NCBI RefSeq assembly: GCF_027921745.1
Contig: NC_079238.1
Location: 868,001-932,000 of the forward strand
Direction of reading: 5' to 3'
From: Schizosaccharomyces osmophilus
Lineage: Eukaryota; Ascomycota; Schizosaccharomycetes; Schizosaccharomycetales; Schizosaccharomycetaceae
DNA: 64,000 bases
In this document: in pieces, positions 33,012 to 43,062 of the stretch
Layout: the number at the start of each line of letters is the position of its first letter
Numbering within the stretch: position 1 is the stretch's first letter
Made by a program: the position numbers and the translations under genes
The notes under the pieces: model-generated
The model's database searches: none
Seen by the model: only the letters and a program-made list of their open reading frames with translations
Told to the model about the DNA's origin: nothing

Positions 33012-36000
33012 ATGGAAGGAACACCTTTGGTTTCTGGCGATGAATCTAGCTGGACCGATGCAGATATTCAGCTCTACTTTCGTTCAACTCTTCCTTTAAA
33101 AAAGAGAAGTGCTATTGTTAGAAATATTTACCAGAGACTGAAGAATTATATATACTCGTCTATATCTATAAATCTAGTATGGAATCATATACAAGATTTC
33201 TTTTCTGTGCGAACAAATAACCGAGATTTGCGGGTGTTGGCATATAATCTAATGGAAAGGTATATTTATACGCAAAAGGAGCTGTCTTTGATGGAAAGAT
33301 ACGTGTTCTTTCAGTCCATTGAACAGAATGAGTTTCATGATCTGGCAGAGCTTCGACTAAAGCTCAAAACCTCAAATGTTTTGACGCAGGAGGGACATAA
33401 GGTATCTGGAATTGAAAACAAAATTTGTCCTTTGCTAGCGACGTGGTTCATTCAAGCTCACCAGCTTCAAACAAAACTCCCTGAAGAGCGGGGTCCTCTC
33501 AAGGAAGAAGGTTTGCTGCTTTTGGCAGAGTTATTTAACTTTTCTAGTAATTTGGTAAAATTCCAATTTTATAGGGTTCCTGAGCGCCACGCACTTTTGC
33601 TCATTAATTCAGTCGTTGAAGTCTGCAACCGAACTCCCTTAACAGAGGTAGTTGAAAAAACATTACTTCTTTTTGACGCTCTTGTCCGTTACTCTTCTGT
33701 TCCTGGATCTGCTGTAAATGATATGGTTATTATTTTATGCAGCGCTTTTGTTAGTACATTTTCCTATTCCAAGCTGGCCAACTCAGTCGTTGTTAATTTG
33801 TTCCAAAGCCATATTTCCCACATTGTCTTTGAAGTTATTGTAGATATTCTGCGAAACTTAAGGACAAATGTGAACGCTGTTCGTGGTGCTGTTCGTCTTA
33901 TGCGTTTTTTTGTCTTGCACGAGTCAAGTATAGAACCTATGACATCTTTTACTTTAAGTTCCTCCATAAAATATACAGAACTTCCTTTGGGCTATCACGA
34001 AAACATTGATTTTGAGATCCTTGGAACCGTTTTCTTATATTTACGAAATCCTGCTATTTGCTCCCAATTGTCTTCGGTCGATTGGAGACGTATTTTTAAT
34101 ATCCTAACATTTTCTTCAAGTTATTTACCCTTAGAATTATCAGAATCCAAAAAGTCGATTAATTATGCTACCGCCTTTGCAAATTTATATGACCGAATAT
34201 TGGATGTTTTGGAGATTGATGCTTTTACACCTTCGTTTATCTTTTTTGAAGAAAATCTTATTAGATTCTTTTATAAAATACTTCCTCTTTTGAAGGCCCC
34301 GATTTTAAAGAGACTTGTTCAGTACATAGATGTCTGTAATCTTACTTGCCCTTCAAGCTCTTATTGGACTACTAATCTTTCATTTTTATACAAAGTAAGT
34401 CGGACTGACTTTCTTTCTGAACAAGATCAGGCGAATGTTTTGAAGATGATTCAGAAAACTTGCTCATTACTGGATAACCATTCTGTGCCAGAGTTTTATA
34501 GAGTTTTTCTTCTTCCAGCCTTAAATAACGTCGATAACTCAAAAGATGAGGGTTTAATTGCTCCTTTATATAATATGCTCTTTTTTATCCATACTAATCA
34601 TTCTTTTATTGAGTTAGAGGATATAATAACGCTTTATCAGCAAATAATTCATTCCTCCAATAGTGGAAATGTAAATGTTCGGCTTGCTACAAGCTCATTA
34701 ATTCGCCTTTTCTATTTTTATTTTGATTTGAAATCTAAAAAAGGGGCTGCCACCCTTCTATTGACACTTTTGTCTTTGCTGAGTAAAAGCAGCTCTCCGA
34801 AACTAAGCAGATTATTGTGCCTACAGTTATTTCTTCGATTCCGTAGGAATGCACAAGGAATATATTTGGTTGAATACTTACACGAACAAGCTGCTTTCTC
34901 AGACTTCGGTTTGTTAGACGAATCAACACCCTACGTCTATCCTGTTTCAGATTCGTTTATCAATGATATTTTAGTTGACAAACATTGTTGGGAAAGATCG
35001 CCTTCCGAAATTTTTGACGAGAAGGATGAAAGCGGGAAAGTAAGTGTATTCACATTCCCTGCAACTTTACTGTTAAATGTCTACAGAGATATCGTCCTCA
35101 TGGAAACCGAATGGAATATGTTTAGTTGTTTTATTGCTCATTTCCCCGATCAGTTAAGCAACCGGAGTTTATTTATTCAGTCAATTCTTCAAATTAGGGA
35201 GTTAGTTAACATTTTTTGTGAATTGATTTCTGAGCGCTTAGCACTGCCTGCTGCTGTACCTGAAGATGTTCGGAAAGCCCACATTATGATACCTCTTCTT
35301 CAAGGTGCTTTAATGTCGTTCGGATATTTGGATCATTTCACACGGGCTGAGAAAGACGAATTGGTTAATGCGTTCCTACCAGGGCTTGAAAAAAGAAATG
35401 AGGTTTGTCATATTTGTATACATGCCTTGCTATTATGTTGCTATGAAATGCCAGTGTCTATTAGCAAACATCTGCCAGCTATTTTGACAAGACTGTCCAG
35501 GCTGATTACTAAATCAGATTTAAGCGTTCATATTCTAGAATTTTTATCTAGTTTGGCTAGATTGCCGGACCTTATTGCTAATTTCACTGATGCTGATTTT
35601 CGGCAAGTTTTCGGGGTTTCCTTAAAATACATTCAACATTACAATGTTACAAAAGATGGGAGGCCACAAACAGATGACAACGTTGTTATCAAGCAGTCTT
35701 ATTCGAGTTATGTGTTAGCTTTGGCATACAGTATTCTTCAAGTCTGGTTCCTTTCAGTACGGATAAATGAACGTAAAAAGTTTGTTCCATGGATATTACG
35801 AGGATTAAGTTTGGCGGCTGAAGGCCAACCTCTTGATGATTTGAGCTTGGTTCAGTATGATATGATGCAAAGATTCTGTTATTCGAACTCTGATATTCAT
35901 AACCAAGCACCGAGTGGTATTGATCCTCACATGGATTCACAAACCTGGATTCGTGGAAATTCCCTTTTTACTGTTAACGTATCAAAGAATTTGAACTATA

Positions 36001-37013
36001 TGCAAGCTCTTGTACGTCGTCCTTCTGGTACAACACAATATACATTTAGAAATATGGCTTATTTAAGAAGCTGGATGCTTGGGGAAGACTTGTCGAGTTC
36101 CAACGATCTACCATCTCATAATGGGTTTGCTCCGACGCCTAGTAGCTTTTTGTCACATTTTTTGGATCCACAGGGTATTTCTGTCAATGGTCATCCAATT
36201 CTTTTACCAGATAATGACTCCGTGCGGAGAGCGATTAGTGTTTTTGACAGGGTTCCAGTTATTGAATCTCTGAAGGCTGGAGTCGTTTATGTCGGTTATC
36301 AACAGACTGCGGAAGCAGATATATTAGCCAATACAGACCCTTCTCACGGATTCAAAGAATTTCTTAATGGTCTTGGTGTTTTCAAGGAATTGAAAGGTAG
36401 CAAAGAACTTTATACTGGAGGTTTGGATCGAGAACATAATATTGACGGTGAATTTGCCTATTATTGGAGAGACAAGGTCACCCAACTTGTTTTTCATTGT
36501 ACAACATTGATGCCTACGAGCTTTGAACGGGATCCTAGCTGCACCATGAAAAAACGGCATATTGGAAATGATTTTGTAAATATTATTTTTAACGAATCGG
36601 GTCTAGTTTATGATTTTGACACTATCCCTAGTCAGTTCAGTTTTGTAAATATAGTAATATCGCCTGAATTTGAACCAGGTAACTCGTCAAATGAGTCTGC
36701 CAAATTCTATAAAGTGGAAGCCCAAACGAAATATGATATAGATTTTAGTCTTTTTAACAGCCATAAGGTTGTTTCATTGAAATCTTTGCCTGCTGTTGTG
36801 CGAGATGTGACATTGAATGCAGCAGTCTTTTCTCATATCTATCATCAGGGTGCTGGTGATTATGTTTCAATATGGACTGAGCGTTTACGACAACTGAAAC
36901 GATTAAGAGAACGGTTTTTACCTGCGCGTTTGATTGAGGAGGATCATGATGGACAGATGCAGATGAAAATCATAAATGGCACAAACTTTTCGGATTTCAC
37001 AAGTTATCTCTAA
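33012..37013 (+). CDS. tsc2: Tuberin Tsc2, RheB GTPase-activating protein
   Basis: GAP subunit of the TSC complex that turns off Rhb1 and so restrains TORC1. Single exon, 1333 aa, about the S. pombe length. The first ~1000 residues are helical tuberin repeats (for example LTEVVEKTLLLFDALVRYSS). The C-terminal Rap/RheB GAP domain lies at about 1100-1290: HGFKEFLNGLGVFKELKG, DGEFAYYWRDKVTQLVFHCT and TLMPTS, then MKKRHIGNDFVNIIFNESG. The catalytic Asn thumb is N1186 in IGNDFV, with PSQFSFVNIVISPE after it. The domain ends with an Arg/Lys-rich tail region (RLRQLKRLRERFLPARL). Lies 131 bp from the convergent ted1-like gene. Confidence 0.96.
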   Translation: MEGTPLVSGDESSWTDADIQLYFRSTLPLKKRSAIVRNIYQRLKNYIYSSISINLVWNHIQDFFSVRTNNRDLRVLAYNLMERYIYTQKELSLMERYVFFQSIEQNEFHDLAELRLKLKTSNVLTQEGHKVSGIENKICPLLATWFIQAHQLQTKLPEERGPLKEEGLLLLAELFNFSSNLVKFQFYRVPERHALLLINSVVEVCNRTPLTEVVEKTLLLFDALVRYSSVPGSAVNDMVIILCSAFVSTFSYSKLANSVVVNLFQSHISHIVFEVIVDILRNLRTNVNAVRGAVRLMRFFVLHESSIEPMTSFTLSSSIKYTELPLGYHENIDFEILGTVFLYLRNPAICSQLSSVDWRRIFNILTFSSSYLPLELSESKKSINYATAFANLYDRILDVLEIDAFTPSFIFFEENLIRFFYKILPLLKAPILKRLVQYIDVCNLTCPSSSYWTTNLSFLYKVSRTDFLSEQDQANVLKMIQKTCSLLDNHSVPEFYRVFLLPALNNVDNSKDEGLIAPLYNMLFFIHTNHSFIELEDIITLYQQIIHSSNSGNVNVRLATSSLIRLFYFYFDLKSKKGAATLLLTLLSLLSKSSSPKLSRLLCLQLFLRFRRNAQGIYLVEYLHEQAAFSDFGLLDESTPYVYPVSDSFINDILVDKHCWERSPSEIFDEKDESGKVSVFTFPATLLLNVYRDIVLMETEWNMFSCFIAHFPDQLSNRSLFIQSILQIRELVNIFCELISERLALPAAVPEDVRKAHIMIPLLQGALMSFGYLDHFTRAEKDELVNAFLPGLEKRNEVCHICIHALLLCCYEMPVSISKHLPAILTRLSRLITKSDLSVHILEFLSSLARLPDLIANFTDADFRQVFGVSLKYIQHYNVTKDGRPQTDDNVVIKQSYSSYVLALAYSILQVWFLSVRINERKKFVPWILRGLSLAAEGQPLDDLSLVQYDMMQRFCYSNSDIHNQAPSGIDPHMDSQTWIRGNSLFTVNVSKNLNYMQALVRRPSGTTQYTFRNMAYLRSWMLGEDLSSSNDLPSHNGFAPTPSSFLSHFLDPQGISVNGHPILLPDNDSVRRAISVFDRVPVIESLKAGVVYVGYQQTAEADILANTDPSHGFKEFLNGLGVFKELKGSKELYTGGLDREHNIDGEFAYYWRDKVTQLVFHCTTLMPTSFERDPSCTMKKRHIGNDFVNIIFNESGLVYDFDTIPSQFSFVNIVISPEFEPGNSSNESAKFYKVEAQTKYDIDFSLFNSHKVVSLKSLPAVVRDVTLNAAVFSHIYHQGAGDYVSIWTERLRQLKRLRERFLPARLIEEDHDGQMQMKIINGTNFSDFTSYL

Positions 37014-37144
37014 TTGCAGTAATGGGCTGACGATATTTAATGATAGATGTTTATACAATAATGAACTTGTTCATGCATAATTAATAAAATTTGATTAATA
37101 TATTCATTATGGCAACAGATCGTAAAACATCTAATGGACGGGTA

Positions 37145-38407
37145 CTACACGCTGAAAACATTCAAAACCAAAAAAAATAATACTGCTGGCCAGGTGAGAA
37201 ATATGAAGTGGTGGAATGCTTTATGTATGATGCTTTTGTAATGACGACGAGAGTTGGAACGCCTATTTTGTGCTTGGGTATGGTATAAAGGAAGAAGACG
37301 GCCAGACTTTTGGTAATAATCGTTTGCATAATATGTAACCACAACAAATAAAAATAAAGAACAAATTCCGTAAAATAAATATATAGCAATTTGGTCAGGA
37401 AGTAGGCAAGGATGCGTTTGGTAAGATTCTGAAGGCGCCTTTCCTTCTTCATGAACGTAATACAGCGATAGTAATTGATAACCTGGCCTTCGTATTCCAC
37501 TTGTCATTGCAAATGCTTTAACATTGTATTCAGGGACCTCCTTTAGAGAACCATAGTCGTCATTATAACTGTGAACAACTTCGCAATAGTCATGATCATC
37601 ACCGGCAAATGCGGCAACTGGTTCTACATTCTTTAGGACTTCTTCAGAAAGCTCTTTGGAGAGTACGTTCTGGTATTGGTATCCATAACCGAAAGATATA
37701 GTATCCTTTTGTTCGCGCAATTTCCCACAGGATGTGCCATCCGGACGATATAAAGGAACATGACCAAAAAGTATTCGCGGTGAGGATGGTTCTTTCTTCT
37801 TGTTCAAAAACTCCAAGTAAGATTTTGGTTTCCCGTAAATGTCGGGTGACAAAGTGTTTGAGAGTCGGATTCCATCAACCAAAGCCAGGGTATGATTGCC
37901 AGCAATTACGGATCGAGAGGTGGACCCATAAGTAGACTCAAATGTTTTAATTTTTTCGTAAAAAGTCTTTTCCCCAAAGCCAATATCGTGATTTCCAGGA
38001 TAAACTTCAACATGCTCAGCAGCGTTGAAATCGAAAATTTTGTTGAATCTTTCTAGATCTTTATCCCACTCTTCAAGATTAAACTCTCTTCCAGTATCCA
38101 TCAAGTCACCCATGATGATTGTCAAATCAGGCTGGAGCTTTTTATGAAGGTACCGCCAATGTCGAAACAAATACTGGTCGGCGATAAATTGCACAAGACG
38201 TAACAAAGGACGAGGATAGTTGTAAGTACCATTATCCACGATCTGTGGATCCGCTACCAAGGCAACATGGAAAGGCTTTGCTTTGTGAGGCCAGCTTTCC
38301 CATTTAGACCAATGGCATTTCGTATGTGACCGAACGTGAATCGTCCTTTCTAAATAATAGACCAAAATAAAAGAAAAAAGGAAATAAAGCAAGAGCGTAA
38401 TCTTCAT
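37145..38407 (-). CDS. ted1: Ted1/Cdc1-family metallophosphoesterase (GPI remodelling)
   Basis: ER membrane phosphoesterase of the Cdc1/Ted1/PGAP5 family, which removes ethanolamine phosphate from GPI anchors. Single exon, 420 aa. A signal-anchor helix sits at 4-19. Metal-binding motifs of the calcineurin-like fold are DPQ at 53-55, GDLMDTGRE at 100-108, GNHD at 138-141, GHVPLYR from 215 and GDDHDYC at 269-275. Two C-terminal membrane segments lie at about 342-362 and 397-417. The family normally has N- and C-terminal membrane anchors with a lumenal enzyme. Assignment to Ted1 and not Cdc1 relies on length and remembered gene order. Confidence 0.87.
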   Translation of the reverse strand: MKITLLLYFLFSFILVYYLERTIHVRSHTKCHWSKWESWPHKAKPFHVALVADPQIVDNGTYNYPRPLLRLVQFIADQYLFRHWRYLHKKLQPDLTIIMGDLMDTGREFNLEEWDKDLERFNKIFDFNAAEHVEVYPGNHDIGFGEKTFYEKIKTFESTYGSTSRSVIAGNHTLALVDGIRLSNTLSPDIYGKPKSYLEFLNKKKEPSSPRILFGHVPLYRPDGTSCGKLREQKDTISFGYGYQYQNVLSKELSEEVLKNVEPVAAFAGDDHDYCEVVHSYNDDYGSLKEVPEYNVKAFAMTSGIRRPGYQLLSLYYVHEEGKAPSESYQTHPCLLPDQIAIYLFYGICSLFLFVVVTYYANDYYQKSGRLLPLYHTQAQNRRSNSRRHYKSIIHKAFHHFIFLTWPAVLFFLVLNVFSV

Positions 38408-39327
38408 AGCTGCAATCTTACTATAGTGGGTAAACTAAGGATGGTGCTAAAAAAAGCCGAGTTCATAAACAATCAATGACTAATATGGTACTGAGATATT
38501 TAAAGAAATTAAAGAAATTACTTTTTGTATTGCTTCCAATGATTGACTGAGAGAAACCTGAAAGCAATTCCTTCCTGTAAAAGGGTTCAATAAATAGAAA
38601 CTTGAGTTGGCCGAGAAAATGACAAGAATAAAAATCTGCTTAATCTTTCATCGGATAGAGTACTTTACGTAAACGTTCACTCCTATGAGATAGTCTTTCA
38701 ATCGGTTCGAAAAATGAAAAGAGAGCGTTGTGTGCAAGTTGGAAGTAGCAACACCGTAGTGGAAACTAACACTAGTAGTGGTTCTTTCAATTCTATTTAA
38801 AAGATAAATGTAAGTAGTCGCTTCAAGGAATTGAAACGGGAGTTGTTTGCATAGAATTGTTTGTTTATAATGTGGACCTTAAAGGATATCGAAAAAAAAA
38901 CAAAAATCTAAAACCGATTTTTCTATGCTGCTATCGTTACAACTACAACTGAAGAGATGAGTTTACAGCTAAAACAATACAAATACATGATTCATCGTAC
39001 GCAAATGCATCCTGTGGTTTGACAGGAAGGAAGCAGTGCGATTCCATTTATTAACAAGAAACATAAAATTAGTAACCTTGAATACGCATTCATTAAGCAT
39101 AGATTGAAAAAAATAGATGGGATAAAACAATAATCATTAGGCGTTTGCATGATTTGCAAAATATTCGGGATGAGCGAATAACTGCTTAACAGAAATTACA
39201 AAGACATCGAGTTTTAGAAAAAGATGGAACAACTGCAACCCTAATCTTATAGTAAATAAGTAGGCATTGCAGAAACAAGCTTGTCTAAATCAAAAGGATA
39301 CTCGAAAGGAAAGAAGCAAAGATGACT
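38408..39327. other. Gene-free region between vps55 and ted1
   Basis: 920 bp containing the vps55 3' flank and ted1 promoter (both leftward). No coding frame or recognisable RNA is seen. Confidence 0.45.
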
Positions 39328-40132
39328 TTAAAATTCTTCCTCATGGGCAGCAAAAGCTTGAGAATAAGTGGTAATCACCAAAAAGATGATAAAGCCACCA
39401 ATGCAACTCATTACTGCAGCCGGTATATTCGTTAGGCTCACATTTACAAAGACGATAGGAAGGGCTAAAAACAAGTTAGTATACAGTCTTTCCAATAAAA
39501 AACCAAATGCCGTACCAAAGCCAGTACTGATGGTAGCGCCAAAAACAAATCGACCAAAGTCTAAAAGATTACTGGGTCGGTTAGCCAAAGTGTTGGGCAT
39601 GAAACAGAGATAAAAGAAGGGTAAAGGGAATTAGAAATGAGCTTTGGAGAACTGTAGAGTCTTTCTATGGATGGGCCCCGATAAAACTTCTCCTTACCAT
39701 CTGCACAGAAAACATACCGATCCTCTTCTTGTAAGAAGTCATGACTAGAAGAATACCGTTCGGTGAGCAATTGGGGTAGAGGTGCCAGCAAAAAGGGAAT
39801 GACTAGAAGGTTAGAGAAAGTTTTTTGCGTAAAAAACGACAAAAAGAAGGATGTGTCTGCATCCTTTTGTTGTAGCGATAGAGCATACCAATGAGCAAAG
39901 GATACCAATTTCTGTAAAGAGCACCGGACAAGATTACAAGCATAAAGCCAATGGCTAGCACCTTTTTTTAAAAATCTTGTTAGCATTTTCGTACTTTAGA
40001 AAAAATGACTACAAGTACGTTTGCATACCGAAGAAAGACCAATGATTCTATTGACGAAACGTGTCGTTAGTTTCCAGAACTTTGAAAAGACTTCAATGGG
40101 AAAAAGGCAGCTTACTTTTTTAGATCAGACAT
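39328..40132 (-). CDS. vps55: Vps55 (LEPROT family) endosomal membrane protein
   Basis: Four-helix membrane protein that works with Vps68 in late endosome sorting. Six exons (minus): 40132-40116, 40047-40029, 39961-39889, 39802-39718, 39571-39516 and 39464-39328 give 128 aa. Exons 1 and 2 are only 17 and 19 nt (MSDLKK, IIGLSS). Membrane segments are IIGLSSVLAIGFMLVILSGA, YPLLIVIPFLLAPLPQLL, FVFGATISTGFALPIVFV and IPAAVMSCIGGFIIFLVI. NWYPLL, LAPLP and DFGRF are family hallmarks. Every join keeps frame, and intron 5 has a TACTAAC branch. The longer unspliced frames (39561-39986, 39328-39600) read through introns. Confidence 0.95.
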
Positions 40133-40494
40133 GTTTGCTTTTATGCAAAAAGACCTGGAAAGTTTCTATTTGGATAATTTGCTATGAGAAGAAGATCAAA
40201 GACGTAGTATCCTACCACCTATTCAACTACGCTGGTCCTCGCTAAAGTACAGTAAATAACATTTGTAAAAAAAGAAAAATAACAAAAGTAGAGGGTTCAA
40301 AGGGATGGGAAGAGACGCATGAATAAGAGAAATACAATCAAGAGATTCCATTGCGGGGTCTATGCCACGGAGAACTCGCTATCAACAAGAATAGCAGAGG
40401 GAAGCATGGGTAGAGGAAAGAAGAAGGAGTCTATCAAATTTAGAATGGGAACCTATTCGCTAGTTTTGAGAAAACGATGAATGAGGAGAAAAAG
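40133..40494. other. Intergenic region between bmt2 and vps55
   Basis: Non-coding vps55 promoter and bmt2 3' flank, both genes leftward. Confidence 0.5.
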
Positions 40495-41397
40495 TTAGCT
40501 GGACAAGCATGGGATAAAAAAGTTATTTCTTGATGGACCGTCGTGAACGATTTTCTTTTTCCAGGATAAGTTGGTTGAGCAAGGATGATCATATGCATAT
40601 AAATAATAAGCAATTTTCTTTGAGATAGAGGAATAACGAAGGGTGAAGCCAAAGTGGTGCAGAATGGAATGAAGCGTAGCACCATCCATGTAGCGAGAGT
40701 TGGTGACACAAGGAGCAGGAAGCACTAAAAAGAACCAAGGAGGATGAGTAGAATTGGGGGGAAGCAGTAGCTGAGAGCATTTCCACAGAATTTGAGCTCT
40801 CAAATTTGGGGGTGCAAAGTTTAAAACCAAAGAGCAACTAATCCCGTGAAACTAGAGGGGTTGTTAGTTTAAACGAAAGAAAAAAAGAAAAGAAGAGAAG
40901 AAAAGAAAAGAAAAGAAAAGAAGAGTGGTACTTACCTGACCTTGTTTTGGAGAGCGGGTCAAGACATCTTGTTCTTGGATGAGAGGATGGGAGGAATGGA
41001 GGTCGATTCTAGTAACGGAAAATAAGCCGCAAGTGGAGCATTTGTTGTCTACGGAAACGCTTCCGATTTCCAACATTTGCTGTGGACGATCGTTTGGATG
41101 TTTGGAATAGAAACTGGGATCGGCGCGAATCCATTCGACCAAGATTTTACTGGAATCACCGCCCTTTTGGCTGTTTTGGCCATTTTGACTTGCCTTTTGG
41201 TAAGCGTCAATTCCAATGGCTTCTAATTGTTGCTCGACATCTTGGATTTGTTGGACAGGGGCCTGGGTAGCTGTAAGCCGGGCTTTTTCCTTGAGCAGAT
41301 TATGGTAATGGCGAATGAGTTTGTTTCCCTTGAGACCTTTTGGATGGGCTTGCTTTTGTTTGGCAACGCGATCCTTGACTGAGACGGGACGACGCAT
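40495..41397 (-). CDS. bmt2: 25S rRNA (adenine-N1)-methyltransferase Bmt2
   Basis: SAM-dependent nucleolar enzyme that makes an m1A in 25S rRNA helix 65. Exons (minus) 41397-40936 and 40851-40495 give 272 aa. Exon 1 has IRHYHNLLKEKARL, then AIGIDAYQKASQNGQ and KGGDSSKILVEWI (SAM-binding start of the family). RIDLHSSHPLIQEQDVLTR leads to the junction. Exon 2 continues FHGISCSLVLNFAPPNLRAQ, then FFLVLPAPCVTNSRYMDG, the Bmt2 signature. The 84-nt intron (40852-40935) contains a (CTTTT)n tract on the coding strand before its acceptor. A complementary (GAAAA)n tract lies just upstream of the ATG. Confidence 0.92.
40875..40925. repeat. (AAAAG)n purine array in the bmt2 intron
   Basis: Imperfect AAAAG/AAGAG array on the plus strand, with four exact AAAAG units at 40901-40920. 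Read from the bmt2 strand it is a CUUUU pyrimidine tract. Confidence 0.93.
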
Positions 41398-41462
41398 TCA
41401 AAGCGACAAAGAAGGGCACGTCAATCGAGAGAGGGTGCAGAGTGTATTATTTTTTATTCTTA

Positions 41463-41497
41463 TTTTCTTTTCTTTTCTTTTCTTTTCTTTTCTTTTC
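41463..41497. repeat. (TTTTC)7 array upstream of bmt2
   Basis: Seven exact TTTTC units on the plus strand followed by a T-rich tail. It is inverted with respect to the AAAAG array at 40875-40925. Confidence 0.95.
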
Positions 41498-42995
41498 TTT
41501 TTCTCTTTTTAAAAAATTGGAATGGGAAAGGTGTTGAGAAAAACGAAAAAAAAATTCAAATTTATATATGAATTTAAAAAGGACTCAGAATGGGTTAAAA
41601 GGGGTTGGAATAGGAAAAAGCAAAAAGCTGCAAACAAAAAGAAAAGACAAAATACGTTTCTTTTACGATTCCAAGGAGAAATTCGTTGGACTGGTGTTTA
41701 TATGATGGAAAGGAAATCAAGAACAAACCACCAAATGTTGGACTTTTGCTGTCTTTGGAACTTGAATTGGTATTTTAATAGGGTCTTCCATTCATAATGA
41801 TCAAAAGAGGGTTTTGTTGATTCAAATTCTACATGTTTTGCTAGGTGTTGTTTGTCTCAGATGTAATCTTCTTTCACAATGATTTCCAACAGCTCATCAG
41901 TCAAGAAAGAAGGACAGGGTTGGATCCAACCAAGAAACCAAAAGATGGCCGCTCACTAGGCGTCAGTCGCCAAACAATGGTTTCCACTGTAAGACAACAC
42001 CCACCATGGATCCCAAATGAAATGGAGGCTATAGCTTGCAGCCTGAATCAAAGATTTCCTTTCCAGTTTGATTCTTTTCGGCTCTTTTTCGACTCTTTCT
42101 TTTTTGTTTTTCTTGAATTTACAAGCTACTCGTTAAGCTTATATGTCTATTCTAAACCTCTTTTATAGGATACTATTGTAATATGTTAAAAGTCTTTTCT
42201 ACAGAGGAAGAGGAAGAGGAAGAGAAACCAAAAGAGCTGCATTCCAACCATCGGACACATTTCCGTTCACTGTTCTTTTATATTCCCTATTTATTATTTT
42301 ATTTTTCTAATAAAATCTTCTTTCTTCCTTTCTCAACTTGCTTCGTCGCACCCAGCAACAACCACCTACACTCGCTTACCAAAACCTTATGCTTCTCTCT
42401 CGGAATTTCCCGCTTAGCGAAAAGCGGAACCACCAGCCTCCAGAACCCCTTGAACTGATATCAACGGAATGTCAAGTTTCTCCGAGAAAGCGCTCATGCG
42501 ACCCAAACAACATGTTCCTTGGGAAAGCCTCTTATCCCGCTCGGAGATCTTTGTGATGAAAACAAAGTTTTTTCCGGAACATGATGAGATCATTTTTTTT
42601 ATTCTATTGGTTCAAAGAAAAAACAATGTTTCTTGTTTGTTGCTTCGGTTCTTACATTGTTATTTTTTAATCTTCCGCCCCTTCCCTGCTTTGTACCCCG
42701 CTTCTTTCATTTCGTTACCTCCTTGTTCCTTCCTATTTCCCAAAGCGTTACCTAGCTGTTCGCTCCCGGGACCGCGTGATGTTCAGACGAACGTTCCTGG
42801 GCGCGCTTTCGATGATTTTCGGTTCGGTTGATAACGTCATGATGGTTTCAATGTTCTCCTGACCCTCGTAAAAGGTTCCGACTTGTCACCTTCGTCACCT
42901 GCGTCACCATCGGTGAATTTCCAAAAACCCCTACGTAGTTGATCCACAATCTTCCATCAACGTTCCAAGTGCCTCACCCTCCCCCGATACAGAAA

Positions 42996-43004
42996 TATAA
43001 ATAA
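42996..43004 (+). promoter_or_regulatory. TATA box of pgk1
   Basis: TATAAATAA, 67 bp upstream of the pgk1 ATG, which fits fission yeast initiation 25-40 bp downstream of TATA and a short leader. Confidence 0.7.
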
Positions 43005-43062
43005 AGGTGCGTAACTCGATTCATCCAACAACTGACCTTTAGTTTCGTTATAGGATTTCAAA

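Larger units (their letters stand above)
41398..43062. other. Divergent promoter region bmt2/pgk1
   Basis: 1.66 kb with no convincing gene. It holds the bmt2 leader with its repeat array, several short chance frames, and the pgk1 promoter with a TATA box. Genes on either side map to different S. pombe chromosomes in my recollection, so it may contain a rearrangement joint. Confidence 0.45.

Noticed and set aside
39561-39986. 141-codon minus frame as its own membrane protein
   Set aside because: It reads through vps55 introns; parts of it in frame with exon 4 match Vps55, and the rest is intron or out of phase.
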